33,813 nucleotides of DNA, taken from Opitutales bacterium (GTDB lineage: Bacteria > Verrucomicrobiota > Verrucomicrobiia > Opitutales > Oceanipulchritudinaceae). Location: contig JAFGLA010000075.1 of NCBI GenBank assembly GCA_016928295.1, positions 1-33,813 of the forward strand, written 5' to 3'. Position 1 is the first letter of the stretch; each line of letters starts with the position of its first letter. Positions 32,664 through 33,813 of this stretch are shown one piece after another. The notes beneath the pieces were generated by a model that saw only the letters and a program-made list of their open reading frames with translations, ran no database searches and was not told the DNA's origin. A program made the translations under genes and the position numbers.

Positions 32664-33416
32664 CTAAACTACGTCATGAAAGAGTGGACGGGGCATGCGA
32701 AGGCTCAATGAGAAGAATTTAATTAAATACCCACGCGCATCAATCTGCCCATATTGGGCAATCACGCTCTTCTCCAACTGAGCGTTGTCCGTTGCAACGA
32801 CGAACACCAAGCCATTCACGTCGAAAACATGCATCAAGCGCTCCAGAAACTTGATTGCAAAGGCTGGAGAACATCTATCCAACTCATCAACAAGCACAAC
32901 GACCCGCTTTCCAATCAAAGATTTTCTCAGAGACTCCTTAAACTCTTTCAACTGCCGTTTTGCCTTCAGATACGGATAGTCATTTTTCCCTGAAATCTTA
33001 GAAGATTCCTCCTGAATGTTCTTAATATCAACCACCCCCCGCGAGAGGGTCTTTATCAATCCTGCACCTATCGAATACGCAGCACCAGCAAGATATGCCT
33101 TAGCGTAATCAGGGTCATCCCCCAAATGCTCAGACAACTCTCCATAGATACACTGAAGAGGCTCATCAAAATGGTCACACTCCCACGCATTGATCATGCA
33201 TACAGCATCCTTGTCGGATTTATCCCTCTGGATCTTTTCCTCGAGTGCCTTGAGGAAGTGTGTTTTACCAGCGCCCCAAGGGGCATCAATGTTGATGACT
33301 AGAGGGCAATGCGTGTTCTTCAACAGCTCGACGAGAGTATCTGCAAAATCCTTCTGCTCACCGCCCAACTTCTCGTATGAAGCACTCCCAACGCAATCCC
33401 CTGATTTGTATTCCAT
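32664..33416 (-). CDS. KAP-family P-loop NTPase, N-terminal part ending at an in-frame TAG
   Basis: 250 residues from the ATG at 33416 (an upstream frame reaches 33482, but the family starts near here). The Walker A motif WGAGKT lies at 47-52 (NIDAPWGAGKTHFL), and Walker B with the KAP signature VVVLVDELDRCSP lies at 172-184; the sensor strand FVVATDN follows. A region between them (AYLAGAAYSIGAGLI) may contact the membrane, as in other KAP proteins. KAP NTPases such as PifA of plasmid F act in phage exclusion. The frame closes at TAG (32664-32666) after PRPLFHDVV, then continues open. GC content is much lower than in the phage genes on both sides, so it looks like recently acquired cargo. 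Confidence 0.8.
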   Translation of the reverse strand: MEYKSGDCVGSASYEKLGGEQKDFADTLVELLKNTHCPLVINIDAPWGAGKTHFLKALEEKIQRDKSDKDAVCMINAWECDHFDEPLQCIYGELSEHLGDDPDYAKAYLAGAAYSIGAGLIKTLSRGVVDIKNIQEESSKISGKNDYPYLKAKRQLKEFKESLRKSLIGKRVVVLVDELDRCSPAFAIKFLERLMHVFDVNGLVFVVATDNAQLEKSVIAQYGQIDARGYLIKFFSLSLRMPRPLFHDVV

Positions 33417-33485
33417 TATCCCAACATAACAGGAAGGCATCACTGCTACAAGCATGCGCAATAGCGCAAAACCATTTATCACACC

Positions 33486-33813
33486 ATGAAGAACAAACCC
33501 ATCTTAAGCTGGCCGGGCGGGAAAAGCCGTCTTGCCCGATACATTCTGCCTCTCATTCCGGCGCACCGTTGCTACGTCGAGCCCTTCTGCGGCGGTCTGG
33601 GCATGTTCCTGTCCCGAGAGGTGCCCTGCTGCACGGTCGAGGTCATCAACGACTTCAACGGCGACCTGATCAACCTGTTCCGCGTCGTGAAATTCCACCG
33701 CGACGCCTTCCTGGACGAACTGGACCTCTGCCTGAACAGTCGGGAGGACTTCCAGACCTTCATCGCCCAGCCGGGCCTGACCGACATTCAGCGCGCCGCA
33801 CGCTGGTTCATGC
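33486..33813 (+). CDS. DNA adenine methylase, D12 class (N-terminal part, runs off window)
   Basis: The first 109 codons of a plus-strand gene are present. WPGGKSRLARYI binds the methyl donor, and EPFCGGLGMF is motif I of Dam-type D12 methyltransferases. IINDFNGDLINLFRVVK is the next conserved block (N-D...N..R). The catalytic DPPY/NPPY motif lies beyond the edge. The enzyme methylates N6 of adenine in DNA and in phages often shields the genome from restriction or controls packaging. It is divergent from the KAP NTPase gene with 69 bases between the starts and resumes the GC-rich composition of the phage operon. Confidence 0.88.
   Translation, partial: MKNKPILSWPGGKSRLARYILPLIPAHRCYVEPFCGGLGMFLSREVPCCTVEVINDFNGDLINLFRVVKFHRDAFLDELDLCLNSREDFQTFIAQPGLTDIQRAARWFM

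Larger units (their letters stand above)
17049..33813. mobile_element. Integrated phage-like element (left part; right end beyond window)
   Basis: The left edge is set by a tRNA 3'-end-like sequence at 17049-17073 followed by a tyrosine recombinase. Inside lie a defence cargo region (18.9-25.7 kb), an early phage operon with RecE-like exonuclease, probable annealing protein, HTPGPW-type protein, phage metallopeptidase and replication-type protein (25.9-32.2 kb), an AT-richer KAP NTPase gene, and the start of a DNA adenine methylase. Base composition shifts between blocks support assembly from several sources. No capsid, terminase or tail gene is in view, so prophage, satellite or phage-derived island all remain possible. 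The right boundary should carry the intact target tRNA. Confidence 0.75.

Noticed and set aside
32664-32666. Amber codon reassigned in this element
   Set aside because: The exonuclease gene of the same element ends in TAG (30481-30483), as does the minus-strand nuclease gene, so TAG is used as a normal stop.

Overview
The window joins a bacterial chromosome segment (about 1-17,050) to the left part of an integrated, phage-like element (about 17,050 to beyond 33,813). The organism is not named by any single gene. The GC-rich DNA, the weak or absent Shine-Dalgarno sites in front of most chromosomal genes, the eukaryotic-type UDP-sugar pyrophosphorylase, the sigma factor without region 1.1 and the DUF151 nuclease fused to a UVR motif together suggest the PVC group, perhaps Verrucomicrobiota/Opitutae. 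This is an inference from gene content.

Chromosome, left to right: a metallophosphoesterase cut by the window edge overlaps by 4 bases a PAS sensor histidine kinase that carries a degenerate receiver domain. Next come an acidic protein with FliM-like short motifs, a primary-like sigma-70 factor and trpE, all on the minus strand. On the plus strand are a small secreted TonB C-terminal protein and a large chemotaxis receptor, closed by a perfect 23-bp inverted-repeat terminator shared with the convergent galE. Divergent from galE is a UAP1-like UDP-sugar pyrophosphorylase, so two UDP-sugar enzymes lie side by side. Then follow a VOC protein, a HAD phosphatase, a DUF1015 protein, rsmE, a DUF151/UVR protein and tRNA-Leu(CAG).

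Element: 230 bases past tRNA-Leu lies a short sequence that reads on the minus strand like the last 20-25 bases of a different tRNA. About 90 bases further on a tyrosine recombinase starts. This looks like the left attachment site of an element whose intact target tRNA would lie past the right edge of the window. Behind the integrase comes a defence cargo region: a two-gene module of a PD-(D/E)xK protein plus a very large Ski2-type helicase (Hachiman HamAB/AbpAB type), then a solitary HsdR-N nuclease with a ribbon-helix-helix (RHH) gene, a remnant of a second copy of that RHH gene, and a divergent second RHH gene across a palindromic operator. A trypco2-domain gene follows, packed head to head with a small plus-strand gene.

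From 25.9 kb the element is a tightly coupled plus-strand early phage operon: a MerR-type HTH protein, several tiny overlapping genes, a Fur-like winged-helix protein, a probable ssDNA-annealing protein, an HTPGPW-type small protein, a RecE-like exonuclease, a phage metallopeptidase and a replication-type protein with NPS repeats. An AT-richer minus-strand cargo gene, a KAP-family NTPase, is inserted next. It is split by one in-frame amber codon. A D12-class DNA adenine methylase begins at the right edge. Phage structural genes, if present, lie outside the window.
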